From contig NZ_OY726395.1 of the NCBI RefSeq assembly GCF_963378085.1, forward strand, positions 2,604,001 to 2,668,000: DNA of 64,000 nucleotides, read 5' to 3'. The notes beneath the pieces are model-generated. The model searched no databases, was not told the origin of the DNA, and saw only the letters and a program-made list of their open reading frames with translations. Both the position numbers and the translations under genes were made by a program. Below are positions 27,228 through 36,183 of the stretch, one piece after another (the first letter of the stretch is position 1; each line of letters starts with the position of its first letter). This DNA is from Mycolicibacterium sp. MU0050 (lineage in GTDB: Bacteria > Actinomycetota > Actinomycetes > Mycobacteriales > Mycobacteriaceae).

Positions 27228-27239
27228 CCGCTGCAGCGG
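27228..27239. terminator. Small palindrome between convergent treZ and ilvA
   Basis: CCGCTGCAGCGG is a perfect 12-base palindrome directly after the treZ stop, in a gap of 29 bases to the ilvA stop. It could act in both directions, but it is short and has no U-tract, so this is only a weak terminator candidate. Confidence 0.25.
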
Positions 27240-27256
27240 CCGACCCGAGCGGCCGG

Positions 27257-28549
27257 CTAGGTGAGGTAGCGGTAGGTCGGCGAGCCCGGCTCGAGCAGCT
27301 CGACGTGACTCTCCGAGCTCTGCATCCGCGCCATCAGGCGGTCCAGGTCGGCGGCCGACCCCAGCTGGATGCCGACCAACGCCTCCCCGGTCTCCCGGTT
27401 GTTGCGCTTGACGTACTCGAAGAGCGTGATGTCGTCGTTGGGGCCCAGCACCTCGTCGAGGAAGCGGCGCAGCGCCCCCGGCTCCTGCGGGAAGTCGACC
27501 AGGAAGTAGTGCTTGAGGCCCAGATGCACCAGCGAGCGTTCCAGCACCTCGCCGTAGCGGGACACATCGTTGTTGCCGCCCGAGATCAGGCACACCACCG
27601 TTGCACCCGGCATGACGTCGGTCTCGAGGAGGCCGGCCACCGACAGTGCGCCGGCGGGTTCGGCGATGATCCCCTCGTTCTGGTACAGGTCCAGCATGGC
27701 GGTGCAGACCGCACCCTCGTCGACCGTCGTGATCGATACCCGGTCGCCGGCGCAGGACAGCGCCGCGAACGGCAGGGCACCCGCGCGGGCCACGGCCGCG
27801 CCGTCGACGAACTGATCGACGTGCTCGAGCGTCACCGGGTGCCCCTCGGCCAGCGCGGCGACCATCGACGCGGCGCCGGCGGGTTCGACCCCCAGCACCG
27901 AGGTCGCGGTGGTGCGCTCGGCCAGGTAGGTGGTGATGCCGCTGATGCAGCCGCCGCCGCCGACGGGCACCACCACCAGGTCGGGTTCGCCGTCGAGCTG
28001 ATCGAGCAGTTCCACGGCGATGGTGCCCTGGCCGGCCATGGTGCGCACGTCGTCGTACGGGTGGACCAGGGTGGCGCCGGTGCTGCGGGCGTCGGCGAGC
28101 GCGGCCTCGGCCGCCATGTCGTAGGTCTTGCCGCCGATGATCAGCTCGATGAAGTCTCCGCCGTGATAGCGGATGCGGTCACGCTTCTGCTTCGGGGTCT
28201 TGGCCGGTACGTAGATCCGGCCCTGGATGCCCATCGACCGGCAGGCCAGGGCGAAGCCCTGCGCGTGGTTGCCGGCCGAGGAGCACACCACACCGGCGGC
28301 CAACTCCTCGGGCGTCAGCTGGAGCAGCATGTTGTAGGCGCCGCGCACCTTGTAGGACCGGACGGTTTGCAGGTCTTCGCGCTTGAGGTAGACCCGGGCA
28401 TCGGTCAGCTGCGACAGCCGGTCGCTGTATTGCAGCGGGGTCGGGCTCACCACGCCGGAAATTCGCTTGGCCGCCGCCTCGACATCGGCCCCGCTCAGCG
28501 GGGGGCTCGACGGTGTCACCCGTGGTGCTTGACTCAGTTCAGCGGACAC
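27257..28549 (-). CDS. ilvA: Threonine dehydratase (biosynthetic) IlvA
   Basis: IlvA deaminates threonine to 2-oxobutanoate, the committed step to isoleucine. It is 430 residues. The PLP Lys is about 67 in VRSYKVRGAYN; the PLP phosphate loop is PVGGGGCISG, with CSSAGNHAQGFA and NEGIIAEPAGALS also present. The C-terminal part (about 340-430, HYFLVDFPQEPGALRRFLDEV) is the ACT-like regulatory domain expected to sense isoleucine. The GTG start gives MSAELSQ, matching the M. tuberculosis protein. No SD sequence is seen; the start codon lies inside an inverted repeat (28547-28583). Confidence 0.95.
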   Translation of the reverse strand: MSAELSQAPRVTPSSPPLSGADVEAAAKRISGVVSPTPLQYSDRLSQLTDARVYLKREDLQTVRSYKVRGAYNMLLQLTPEELAAGVVCSSAGNHAQGFALACRSMGIQGRIYVPAKTPKQKRDRIRYHGGDFIELIIGGKTYDMAAEAALADARSTGATLVHPYDDVRTMAGQGTIAVELLDQLDGEPDLVVVPVGGGGCISGITTYLAERTTATSVLGVEPAGAASMVAALAEGHPVTLEHVDQFVDGAAVARAGALPFAALSCAGDRVSITTVDEGAVCTAMLDLYQNEGIIAEPAGALSVAGLLETDVMPGATVVCLISGGNNDVSRYGEVLERSLVHLGLKHYFLVDFPQEPGALRRFLDEVLGPNDDITLFEYVKRNNRETGEALVGIQLGSAADLDRLMARMQSSESHVELLEPGSPTYRYLT

Positions 28550-28590
28550 CGGTCAATGGTGCCACGCGAGGATTTGACCGGTGAAATCCT
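28547..28590 (-). promoter_or_regulatory. Two overlapping inverted repeats at the ilvA start
   Basis: CACCGGTCAA (28547-28556) and TTGACCGGTG (28574-28583) form a perfect 10-base pair of arms; the first contains the ilvA start codon on the minus strand. A second hairpin, AGGATTT (28569-28575) with AAATCCT (28584-28590), shares bases with it, so the two folds exclude each other. One fold would hide the ilvA start, the other free it. A protein operator is the alternative reading. Confidence 0.4.
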
Positions 28591-29025
28591 TTAGGCGGGG
28601 GTGAGGACGAACACCGGGATCTGCCGGTCGGTCTTGGTCTGGTAGTCGGCGTAGTCCGGGAAGGCGGCGACGGCCCGGTCCCACCACAGCCGACGCTCGT
28701 CGTCGAAGACCTCACGGGCGTGGTAGTCCGCCGAGATAGTGCCGTCCTGCAGCTCGACCAGCGGATTCGCCTTGACGTTGTAGTACCAGACCGGATGCTT
28801 GGGGGCGCCGCCGAGCGACGCCACGATCGCGTACTCGCCGTTGTGCTCGACCCGCATCAACGGGATCTTGCGCAGCTTGCCGGTCTTGGCTCCGACTGTG
28901 GTCAACAACACCACCGGCATCCCCCGCAACTCGGTGCCCTTGGTCCCGCCCGAGCTCATGTACTCCTCGGCGTTTTCCCGGGACCAATCCAGCGTGCTCG
29001 GCGCATACTCTCCTTCAAGCGGCAT
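28591..29025 (-). CDS. F420-dependent nitroreductase family protein (Ddn-like, Rv1558-like)
   Basis: A 144-residue single-domain split-barrel protein of the deazaflavin (F420)-dependent nitroreductase/quinone reductase family. The family core is [32 protein letters not shown] sequence, [23 protein letters not shown] and DYHAREV. Relatives reduce quinones or nitro compounds with reduced F420 at the membrane. It resembles Rv1558, which is also next to ilvA. A -10 box TAGGCT (29037-29032) ends 6 bases before the ATG, predicting a leaderless mRNA. The stop is 41 bases before the ilvA start. Confidence 0.9.
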   Translation of the reverse strand: MPLEGEYAPSTLDWSRENAEEYMSSGGTKGTELRGMPVVLLTTVGAKTGKLRKIPLMRVEHNGEYAIVASLGGAPKHPVWYYNVKANPLVELQDGTISADYHAREVFDDERRLWWDRAVAAFPDYADYQTKTDRQIPVFVLTPA

Positions 29026-29031
29026 TTCGCC

Positions 29032-29037
29032 AGCCTA
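29032..29037 (-). promoter_or_regulatory. -10 box of the F420-type nitroreductase gene
   Basis: TAGGCT on the minus strand, with exactly 6 bases (GGCGAA) to the ATG and no SD sequence: a leaderless promoter candidate that may also serve ilvA downstream. Confidence 0.55.
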
Positions 29038-29106
29038 ACGAAATCGAGCCGCCACACCCAGTGTTTCGGGTAGCCGAAACTTTCTGTACGGGCTATCATC
29101 GAGGGC

Positions 29107-29346
29107 ATGACCACCGCCGAGCAGTTCCGTTCCGCAGCACCGTCGCGGACGCCGCTCGCCCAGCGGGAGGTGCTGATCGCGGGTGTGCCGTGGCCGGCCT
29201 ACAAGGTGGTGGCGCTGATCGTCGGCGCACTCGTATTGGCGGGTGTGGGCGTGGTGACCGGCAATCCCTCGGCCGCCGTGTTGATCGCGACCGCAGTGGC
29301 CACCGCAGTGTGGTGGATTCTCCGCGCCGGTCACCGTCGGCACTGA
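29107..29346 (+). CDS. Small two-helix membrane protein
   Basis: A 79-residue protein of unknown function with two predicted membrane helices (about 31-50, VVALIVGALVLAGVGVV; about 55-72, AAVLIATAVATAVWWIL) joined by a short polar turn, a soluble N-terminus of about 26 residues and a basic C-terminus RAGHRRH that should stay inside. A -10 box TATCAT (29094-29099) ends 7 bases before the ATG and there is no SD sequence, which supports it as a real leaderless gene. It lies divergent from the nitroreductase and convergent with dnaE1. Confidence 0.7.
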   Translation: MTTAEQFRSAAPSRTPLAQREVLIAGVPWPAYKVVALIVGALVLAGVGVVTGNPSAAVLIATAVATAVWWILRAGHRRH

Positions 29347-29393
29347 TCGCGCGCGTCCTCCCCCGCTCGCGTCCCGCCCTCGCCCTCGCGGGC

Positions 29394-32300
29394 TCAGCCC
29401 CCGAGGCACCCCGGACCGAGTAGTGCCTTGAGATCTCCCATCAGCGCCGAGGAGTTCGTCACGCGCAGCGACTGATCCAGTTCCAGCGTGGTGATCCGTT
29501 CGCCGCTGATCAGCCGCAGGTGCACCTGAGATGTCCCCGGGTGCCGCGCCAGCACCTGCTTGAGCGCGGTGACCTTGTCGATGGTGCACTGGCGCGTGGG
29601 CAGGCTGACCGACAGCGGCCGGTCGATCTGGGCGTTCGAGAAGTCCGGTACCACCAGCTCGTGCACTATCAGCGACCGCCGGTCGTCGCGGACGGCGACC
29701 TTCGCCTTGAGCAGGACCACGGTGTCGTCGGCCACATCGGCGCCGAACATCGAATAGGTCTGCGGGAAGAACAGCACCTCGATACCGCCGGTGAGATCCT
29801 CCAATTGCGCAGAGGCCCAGGGCAATCCGTTCTTGTTGACGCGCCGGTTGACCGAGGCCAGGATCCCGCCCACCTGAACCTGCGCGTCATGCGGCACATC
29901 GCCGTCCAGGATCGCCGGCAGCGCGGTGTCGACCTGGGCGGCCAGCAGGTGCGCGACACCGTCGAGCGGGTGCCCGGACACATACAGGCCGAGCATCTCG
30001 CGTTCGAGTGCCAGCTTGTGCTTGTCGTCCCACTCCTCGTCGGGCACCTTGATGGTGAACACCGGGTCGCTGCCCTCGGCGCCGTCGCCGTCCCCGCCGC
30101 CGAACAGGTCGAACTGACCCATCGCCTCGGCCTTCTTGGTCCCCAGCACCGAATCGACGGCGTCGGTGTGAATCAGGAACAGCCCCTTGCGGGCGTGCTT
30201 GAGCGAGTCGAACGCGCCCGCCTTGATCAGCGACTCGGTCACCTTCTTGTTGCAGACCGACACCTCGATCTTGTTCAGGTAATCCGAGAAGTCGGTGAAA
30301 TGACCCTTCTGCGTGCGGGTTTCGATGAGCGAGGAAACCACGTTGGCGCCGACGTTGCGCACCGCGCCCAGCCCGAACCGGATGTCGGTGCCCACCGAGG
30401 TGAAGTGCAGGCTGGATTCGTTGACGTCCGGCGGCAGCACGGTGATGCCGAGGCGCCGGCAGTCCGCCAGGTAGACCGCCGCCTTGTCCTTGTCGTCGCC
30501 CACCGACGTCAACAATCCCGCCATGTACTCCGAGGGATAGTTCGCCTTCAGGTAGGCCGTCCAGTAGGACACCAGGCCGTAACCCGCGGCGTGCGACTTG
30601 TTGAACGCGTATCCCGCGAACGGAAGGATGGTGTCCCACAGCGCCTTCACCGCGCCCTCGGAGAACCCGTTGGCGGTCATGCCCTCGTAGAAGCCCTTGT
30701 ACTCGGCCTCGAGGACCTCGAGCTTCTTCTTGCCCATGGCCTTGCGGAGCGCATCGGCCTTGCCCATGGTGTAGGAGGCGACCTTCTGCGCGATGAACAT
30801 GATCTGCTCTTGATAGACGATCAGGCCGTAGGTCTCCGACAGGATCTCGCGCAGCGGCTCTTCGAGTTCGGGGTGGATCGGTTTGATCTGCTGGCGACCG
30901 TTCTTGCGGTCGGCGTAGTCGTTGTGGGCGTTCATGCCCATCGGACCGGGCCGATACAGCGCCAGCACGGCCACGATGTCGTTGAACTCGGTGGGTTGCA
31001 TGCGCCGCAGCAGGTCGCGCATCGGCCCGCCGTCGAGCTGGAACACGCCGAGAGTGTCTCCGCGGGAAAGCAATTCGTAGGTCGCCGCGTCGTCGAACGG
31101 GAGCGATTCCAGGTCCAGGTCGATGCCGCGGTTGGACTTGATGTTCTCCAGCGCGTCGCCGATGATCGTCAGGTTGCGCAGGCCCAGGAAGTCCATCTTC
31201 AGCAGGCCGATGTCCTCGCAGGACGGGTAATCCCAGCCGGTGATGATGGCGCCGTCCTGCGGCCGCTTCCACAGCGGGATGGCGTCGATGAGCGGTTCGG
31301 AGCTCATGATCACCGCGCAGGCGTGCACGCCGGCGTTGCGGACCAGCCCCTCGAGTCCGCGCGCGGTCTCGTAGATGGTCCGCACGTCCGGGTCGGTGTC
31401 GATCAGCCCACGGACCTCGGCGGCCTCCTTGTACCGCTCATGGGTGGGATCGGTGATCCCGGACAGCGGAATGTCCTTGGCCATGATCGGGGGCGGCAGC
31501 GCCTTGGTGATCCGGTCGGCGATGGCGTAGCCGGGCTGGCCGTAGTTGACCCGGGCCGAGTCCTTCAGGGCGGCCTTGGTCTTGATGGTGCCGAAGGTGA
31601 TGACCTGGGCGACCCGGTCACTGCCCCACCGGTCGGCGGCGTAGCGCACCATCTCCCCGCGGCGACGGTCGTCGAAGTCGATGTCGATGTCGGGGGCCGA
31701 CGGCCGCTCGGGGTTGAGGAACCGCTCGAACAGCAGCCCGTGTGGAATGGGGTCGATGTTGGTGATGCCCAGCGCGTAGGCCACCAGCGACCCCGCGGCC
31801 GAGCCACGCCCGGGACCGACCCGGATGTCGATGGACCGCGCGTAGTTGATCAGGTCGGCCACGATGAGGAAATACGACGGGAAGCCCTTGCCGCAGATCA
31901 CGTCGATCTCGTACTCGGCGCGGTCGGTGTACTCCTGGGCCACGCCGTCCGGGAAGCGGCGGCGCAGCCCGGCGTGCACCTCGTGCCGCAGCCACGATCC
32001 CTGATCGTGGCCCTCGGGCACCGGGAACACCGGCATCCGGTCGACCGGCGTCCAGACCTCGTCGTACGGGGTGACCCGTTCGGCGATCAGCAGCGTCGAA
32101 TCGCACGCCTCGGGCACCTCGCCGTCCCACAGCTCGCGCATCTCGGCCGCGGACTTGAGGTAGTAACCGTCGCCGTCGAACTTGAACCGGTTCGGGTCCG
32201 ACAGCGTCTTGCCCGTCTGGATGCACAGCAGCGCCTCGTGGTTGCGCGCGGCGTCCTTGGTGACGTAGTGGCAGTCGTTGGTCGCCAGCGGCCGGATCCC

Positions 32301-32942
32301 GAGCTTGCGGCCGATCTCCAGGAGGCCGTCGCGGACCCGGCGCTCGATCGACAACCCGTGGTCCATCAGCTCCAGGAAGAAGTTGTCCGGTCCGAAGATC
32401 TCGCGCCACTTGGCGGCCGCCTCGAGGGCCTCCTGGTTGTGCCCGAGCCGCAGCCGGGTCTGCACCTCGCCGGACGGACAGCCCGTGGTGGCGATGATGC
32501 CCTCGGCATGCTCGGCGATGATCTCGGCATCCATCCGCGGCCACTTGCCGAGCTGCCCCTCGAACGACGCCAGTGAGGACAGCTTGAACAGGTTGCGCAG
32601 CCCCCGGGCGTTCTCCGCGACCATCGTCATGTGCAGGTACGCACCGCTGGCCGACACGTCGTCGGACTTCTGGCTGGGGTCACCCCAGGTGATCCGGCGG
32701 GTGTCGAAGCGCGACGCCGGGGCGATGTAGGCCTCGACGCCGATGATCGGCTTGATGCCCGCGTCCTTGGCCTCGTTGTAGAACTGGCTGGCGCCGAACA
32801 TGTTGCCGTGGTCGGTCATGCCGATCGCGGTCATCCCGAGGCGCTGCGCCTCCGCCAGCATCGGCTTGATCTTGGCGGCGCCGTCCAGCATCGAGTACTC
32901 GGTGTGGTTGTGCAGGTGAACGAAGCCATCCGAAGTGCCCAT
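29394..32942 (-). CDS. dnaE1: DNA polymerase III alpha subunit DnaE1
   Basis: DnaE1 is the essential replicative polymerase of mycobacteria, 1182 residues. The N-terminal PHP domain ([16 protein letters not shown], and later metal ligands) carries the proofreading 3'-5' exonuclease in mycobacteria. The polymerase catalytic aspartates are in PDIDIDF (about 417-422), preceded by [18 protein letters not shown]. Fingers, helix-hairpin-helix, OB-fold and beta-clamp-binding regions follow. It starts 12 bases after the fadD stop, yet a -10 box TAGACT (32957-32952) overlaps that stop, giving a promoter of its own. The leader is nearly absent. Confidence 0.97.
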   Translation of the reverse strand: MGTSDGFVHLHNHTEYSMLDGAAKIKPMLAEAQRLGMTAIGMTDHGNMFGASQFYNEAKDAGIKPIIGVEAYIAPASRFDTRRITWGDPSQKSDDVSASGAYLHMTMVAENARGLRNLFKLSSLASFEGQLGKWPRMDAEIIAEHAEGIIATTGCPSGEVQTRLRLGHNQEALEAAAKWREIFGPDNFFLELMDHGLSIERRVRDGLLEIGRKLGIRPLATNDCHYVTKDAARNHEALLCIQTGKTLSDPNRFKFDGDGYYLKSAAEMRELWDGEVPEACDSTLLIAERVTPYDEVWTPVDRMPVFPVPEGHDQGSWLRHEVHAGLRRRFPDGVAQEYTDRAEYEIDVICGKGFPSYFLIVADLINYARSIDIRVGPGRGSAAGSLVAYALGITNIDPIPHGLLFERFLNPERPSAPDIDIDFDDRRRGEMVRYAADRWGSDRVAQVITFGTIKTKAALKDSARVNYGQPGYAIADRITKALPPPIMAKDIPLSGITDPTHERYKEAAEVRGLIDTDPDVRTIYETARGLEGLVRNAGVHACAVIMSSEPLIDAIPLWKRPQDGAIITGWDYPSCEDIGLLKMDFLGLRNLTIIGDALENIKSNRGIDLDLESLPFDDAATYELLSRGDTLGVFQLDGGPMRDLLRRMQPTEFNDIVAVLALYRPGPMGMNAHNDYADRKNGRQQIKPIHPELEEPLREILSETYGLIVYQEQIMFIAQKVASYTMGKADALRKAMGKKKLEVLEAEYKGFYEGMTANGFSEGAVKALWDTILPFAGYAFNKSHAAGYGLVSYWTAYLKANYPSEYMAGLLTSVGDDKDKAAVYLADCRRLGITVLPPDVNESSLHFTSVGTDIRFGLGAVRNVGANVVSSLIETRTQKGHFTDFSDYLNKIEVSVCNKKVTESLIKAGAFDSLKHARKGLFLIHTDAVDSVLGTKKAEAMGQFDLFGGGDGDGAEGSDPVFTIKVPDEEWDDKHKLALEREMLGLYVSGHPLDGVAHLLAAQVDTALPAILDGDVPHDAQVQVGGILASVNRRVNKNGLPWASAQLEDLTGGIEVLFFPQTYSMFGADVADDTVVLLKAKVAVRDDRRSLIVHELVVPDFSNAQIDRPLSVSLPTRQCTIDKVTALKQVLARHPGTSQVHLRLISGERITTLELDQSLRVTNSSALMGDLKALLGPGCLGG

Positions 32943-32951
32943 AGGCCCGTC

Positions 32952-32957
32952 AGTCTA
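32952..32957 (-). promoter_or_regulatory. -10 box of dnaE1 inside the fadD stop region
   Basis: TAGACT on the minus strand: its first three bases are the fadD TAG stop codon. It ends 9 bases before the dnaE1 ATG, predicting an almost leaderless transcript that does not depend on the catabolic operon upstream. Confidence 0.5.
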
Positions 32958-34514
32958 GGACGTACCTCCGACGCTCTCGGGCGTGTCGGACTGCGTGTCC
33001 GCCCGCAACGCGGCCAGCGCGCGCCGCATCACCTTGCCCGACGACGTGGTGGGCAGCGCGTCGACGAAACAGAACAGCCGCGGCCGCTTGTAGGCGGCCA
33101 GCCGGGTCCCGGCGAAATCGGCGAGTTCCTCCTCGGTGACCGTGCTGCCCGGGACCCGCACCACGTACGCGCACGGCAGTTCGCCCTTGACCGCGTCCGG
33201 CACCGGCCCGGCGGCCACCAGGGCGACATCGGGGTGCGCGGACAACACGCGTTCGATCTCCGCGGGATAGATGTTGTAGCCGCCGGAGATGATCATGTCC
33301 TTGCGCCGGTCGACGATGAAGACGTGGCCGGTGTCGTCCATGGTGGCGATGTCGCCGGTGTGCAGCCAGCCGTCGGGCTCGATGGTCTCGGCGGTGGCCG
33401 CCGGGTTGTCGTGGTAACCGAGCATCACGATGGGACCGCGCACCATCAGCTCCCCGGGCTCCCCGGTGGGCGCGTCGAGGGCGCTGTCGGTCAGGTCAGC
33501 GACGCGGACCTGCACGCCGGGCAGCGCCACCCCGACCGAGCCCGGTACCGGCGGAGCGTGCACGGCGTGGGTGAGCCCGAGGCCGGCGATCTCGGTCATG
33601 CCCCAGAGTTCGATCAGGCGGACCCCCGAGACGGCTTCCCACTTCTCCAGCGTGGCGACCGGGAACGTCTGCCCGCCGACCGTGCAACGGGTCAGCGAAC
33701 TCAGGTCGGTGCCGGCCAGGGCCGGGTCGGCCAGCATCATCGCGTACATGGCCGGCACGCCCTCGAACATCGTCGCGCGATGTTGCTCGATGAGGCGCAA
33801 CGCGGCCGCGGGTTCGAACCGCGACATCAACACCACCGTGCCCCCGGTGAGGAAGGTGCTGTTGATCGCGACGTTGCCGTAGACGTGCGGGGCCGGCAGC
33901 GCGGTCACGACGACGTCGTCGGCGCCGCGCCCGTGCATCGTCGCGGTCAGCGCGCAGTTGGTCAGCACCGCGCGATGGCTCTGCACCGCGCCCTTGGGGT
34001 GACCGGTGGTCCCCGACGTGTACCCGATGGTGCTCGGCTCCGTCGGCCCGGGAATCGGGATCCCGGGACGATCGGGGCGCGGCGTCAACAGCGTCTCGAA
34101 CGGGGTGGTCCCGGCCGGCGCCTCCCCGAAGGCGACGACCGCCCGCAGCTCGGGCAGGTCCTTCGCCAGGTCGCGGATCCACTCGGCCTGCTCGCCGCCG
34201 GCGAACACCGCGGTGGCCGAGCAGTCCCGCAGCACATAGGCCAGTTCGTCGCGGGTCAGCATCACGTTGACCGGATTCACCACGGCCCCGGCCTTCAGGG
34301 CGCCGTGGTAGGTGACGATCCACTCCCATCGGTTCGGGGAGTACAGCGACACGGTCTGGCCGGGTCGCACGCCGCGTTCGACGAGCCCGTGCGCGACGGC
34401 GTCGGCCGCCTCGTCGAGTTCGCGATACGACAGCGTGCGGTCGGCGGTCACCAAAGCTGTTTTGTCGCCGAATCTTTCGGCGGCGTGTCCGAGTATGTGC
34501 GCGGGACTGTGCAC
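32955..34514 (-). CDS. Acyl-CoA synthetase (AMP-binding, FadD-type)
   Basis: A 519-residue adenylate-forming ligase that activates a carboxylic acid to its CoA thioester via an acyl-AMP. The AMP/phosphate loop is YTSGTTGHPKG (165-175); further motifs are VGGQTFP, LWGMTE, GWLHTGDIATMD, DRRKDMIISGGYNIYPAEIE and the catalytic Lys in TTSSGKVMRRAL near the C-terminus. The GTG start has GAAGGA 6 bases upstream. It follows the monooxygenase by 28 bases, in one operon. FadD13 of the mymA operon is a functional analogue; the acid substrate is unknown. Confidence 0.88.
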   Translation of the reverse strand: MHSPAHILGHAAERFGDKTALVTADRTLSYRELDEAADAVAHGLVERGVRPGQTVSLYSPNRWEWIVTYHGALKAGAVVNPVNVMLTRDELAYVLRDCSATAVFAGGEQAEWIRDLAKDLPELRAVVAFGEAPAGTTPFETLLTPRPDRPGIPIPGPTEPSTIGYTSGTTGHPKGAVQSHRAVLTNCALTATMHGRGADDVVVTALPAPHVYGNVAINSTFLTGGTVVLMSRFEPAAALRLIEQHRATMFEGVPAMYAMMLADPALAGTDLSSLTRCTVGGQTFPVATLEKWEAVSGVRLIELWGMTEIAGLGLTHAVHAPPVPGSVGVALPGVQVRVADLTDSALDAPTGEPGELMVRGPIVMLGYHDNPAATAETIEPDGWLHTGDIATMDDTGHVFIVDRRKDMIISGGYNIYPAEIERVLSAHPDVALVAAGPVPDAVKGELPCAYVVRVPGSTVTEEELADFAGTRLAAYKRPRLFCFVDALPTTSSGKVMRRALAALRADTQSDTPESVGGTS

Positions 34515-34542
34515 CGGGTGTCCTTCGGGTCGGGTGGCGGGG

Positions 34543-36078
34543 TCAGAGGTACTGCGGGACCCGAGGCAGGTCGGTCGACCCGTCTTCGGCGGGCGTGACG
34601 TCGTAGGCGAGTGCGTCGAAATGCCGCAGCCTGCCGACGATCTCGGTCGTGTCGCCGGGCCACAGGGTCGGGTTGTGCTTGGTCTCGTGCAGCAGCCAGC
34701 TGCTGCAACCGCTGGTCCAGACCGTGCCGTCGAGCCGGTCGGTCATCTCGGTGCCGAACTCGTCCTGCGCGTCGGCGCGCGCCTCGATCACGCGCAGCCC
34801 ATGCCGGTCCATCTCCTGGACGGTTCGGACGAAGTGCTCGATGACCTGTTCGATGACGAACAGGATCGAGGTGAACACCGCGGTGTTCGGGCCCACGACG
34901 TAGAACAGGTTCGGGAAACCGTGCACCGCGCCGCCGAGATAGGACCGGGCGCCGTGTTCGCGCCAGTCGTGGTCGAGGGTCTTGCCCTCGCGGCCGACCA
35001 CGCGGGCGGCGTCGACCCACTCGTAGGGCTTGAAGCCGGTGGCCAGCACCAGCGCATCCACCGGATGCTCCCGACCGTCGGCGGTGACCACGGCGTGCGG
35101 GCGGATCTCGGTGATGGGCTCGGTGACCAACTCGACGTTGTCCCGCATGTAGGTGCGCAGGTAATCGCTGGACAGGATCGGGCGTTTGCAGCCGAACCGG
35201 TCCTTGGGCAGCAGCTTCGCCCGGATCTGCGGATCGGGTACCTGTGCGCGGAAGAAGAGGCGCAGCAGGGCCTCGACGACGATCAGCTTACGGCCGGGGT
35301 TGAGCAGAACCGGGAACAGGAACAGTTCCCGGGTCCAGTGCTGGCGCCACCGGCGCGCCCGCATCAGCACGGGGAAGCGCTTCATCAGCGCCTTCTCCAG
35401 GCGGGAGACCTTCCAGTCGATGCGCGGCAACACCCAGCCCGCCGACCGCTGGAAGACGGTCAGGTGACCGACCTCCGGCGCGATGGCGGGGATCACCTGC
35501 GAGGCCGTCGACCCGGTGCCGATCACCGCGACGCGGCGACCACGCAGGTCGTAGTCGTGATCCCATTCGGTGGTGTGAAAAACCTTGCCGGCGAAGGAAT
35601 CCAGGCCGGGAACGTCGGGGGCGGTCGGTCGGTTGAGGATGCCCACCGCCGGCACCAGCAACTGCGCGGAGATCGTCCCCCGCGGGGTCTCGACGTGCCA
35701 GCGGCCGCGTTCCTCGTCCCAATGTGCCGACTCGAGTCCGCAGTCGAAGTACAGCCGTTCGGCCACCGCGGGGGTGGTCGCGAGGTCCTCGAGGTACGCC
35801 AGCAGCTCGGGCTGCCGGGCGAAGCTGTGCGACCAGTCGTGCTTGGGCGCGAACGAGTACGAGTAGTACGCCGAGGCGATGTCGACCGCGCAACCGGGAT
35901 AGTCGTTGTCCCGCCAGGTCCCCCCGACCCGGTCGGCGCGTTCGAGGACGACGAAGTCCTCGATGCCGGCGGCGAGCAACCGGAACGCCGCGCCGAGTCC
36001 CGCCATCCCGGCTCCGACGATGACAATCCGCGTTTCGGCGGGCAGCGTCGCGTCGTTGCGTGCGGTCTGTGTGCTCAT
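34543..36078 (-). CDS. Flavin-containing Baeyer-Villiger-type monooxygenase
   Basis: A 511-residue NAD(P)H flavoprotein monooxygenase. It has the FAD fold VIVGAGMAGLGAA (GxGxxG 22-27), DRVGGTWRDNDYPG, the Baeyer-Villiger fingerprint FxGxxxHxxxWD as FAGKVFHTTEWD (162-173), the NADPH fold VIGTGSTASQ (about 185-194) and the second-FAD strand ALVLATGFKPYEW. It should convert a ketone to an ester or lactone. It is divergent from the hydrolase gene and followed by the acyl-CoA synthetase. MymA and EthA are family relatives; the substrate cannot be read from sequence. Confidence 0.88.
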   Translation of the reverse strand: MSTQTARNDATLPAETRIVIVGAGMAGLGAAFRLLAAGIEDFVVLERADRVGGTWRDNDYPGCAVDIASAYYSYSFAPKHDWSHSFARQPELLAYLEDLATTPAVAERLYFDCGLESAHWDEERGRWHVETPRGTISAQLLVPAVGILNRPTAPDVPGLDSFAGKVFHTTEWDHDYDLRGRRVAVIGTGSTASQVIPAIAPEVGHLTVFQRSAGWVLPRIDWKVSRLEKALMKRFPVLMRARRWRQHWTRELFLFPVLLNPGRKLIVVEALLRLFFRAQVPDPQIRAKLLPKDRFGCKRPILSSDYLRTYMRDNVELVTEPITEIRPHAVVTADGREHPVDALVLATGFKPYEWVDAARVVGREGKTLDHDWREHGARSYLGGAVHGFPNLFYVVGPNTAVFTSILFVIEQVIEHFVRTVQEMDRHGLRVIEARADAQDEFGTEMTDRLDGTVWTSGCSSWLLHETKHNPTLWPGDTTEIVGRLRHFDALAYDVTPAEDGSTDLPRVPQYL

Positions 36079-36108
36079 TGACCTTGTCCGTTTCTGTTGT
36101 GATCCAAC

Positions 36109-36133
36109 TAACGATGTGACATAGTGTTCGTTA
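36109..36133. promoter_or_regulatory. Candidate operator in the monooxygenase/hydrolase divergent promoter
   Basis: Inverted repeat TAACGA (36109-36114) and TCGTTA (36128-36133) with a 13-base spacer. Its right arm overlaps TATACT (36132-36137), a near-consensus -10 box for the rightward operon. No regulator gene lies next to it, so the binder, perhaps of TetR type, is unknown. Confidence 0.5.
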
Positions 36134-36137
36134 TACT
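36132..36137 (+). promoter_or_regulatory. -10 box of the hydrolase-aldehyde dehydrogenase-alcohol dehydrogenase operon
   Basis: TATACT is one change from the TATAAT consensus. It predicts a transcript start near 36144, inside the second palindrome, and a leader of about 40 bases ending in AGGAG. Confidence 0.5.
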
Positions 36138-36151
36138 TGACGAGATGTCAA
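36137..36151. repeat. Second palindrome of the divergent promoter
   Basis: TTGAC (36137-36141) and GTCAA (36147-36151) flank a 5-base centre. It sits at the predicted transcript start of the rightward operon, a position where a bound repressor would block initiation. Confidence 0.45.
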
Positions 36152-36183
36152 TTAGTCTCGGATGACTGGAACAGGAGATGTCC

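Noticed and set aside
27228..27239. Strong intrinsic terminator between treZ and ilvA
   Set aside because: The palindrome is only 6 bases per arm with no loop and no U-tract, so it is kept only as a weak candidate.
29520..32576. Plus-strand open frame of about 1000 codons opposite dnaE1
   Set aside because: It lies fully antisense to dnaE1, is rich in Val, Asp, His, Gln and Arg without domains, and has no promoter or ribosome site. Similar shadows lie opposite ileS (47955-50315), treX (20925-22943) and treY (23093-25792).
36109..36133. KstR or KstR2 binding site for the monooxygenase cassette
   Set aside because: The arms TAACGA/TCGTTA do not match the known KstR (AGAAC-type) or KstR2 (CAAG-type) motifs, so cholesterol control is not supported.
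36178..36183. ATG at 36178 as the start of the cassette hydrolase
   Set aside because: AGGAG touches this ATG with no spacing, which is too close for initiation. The GTG at 36184 has a 6-base spacing.
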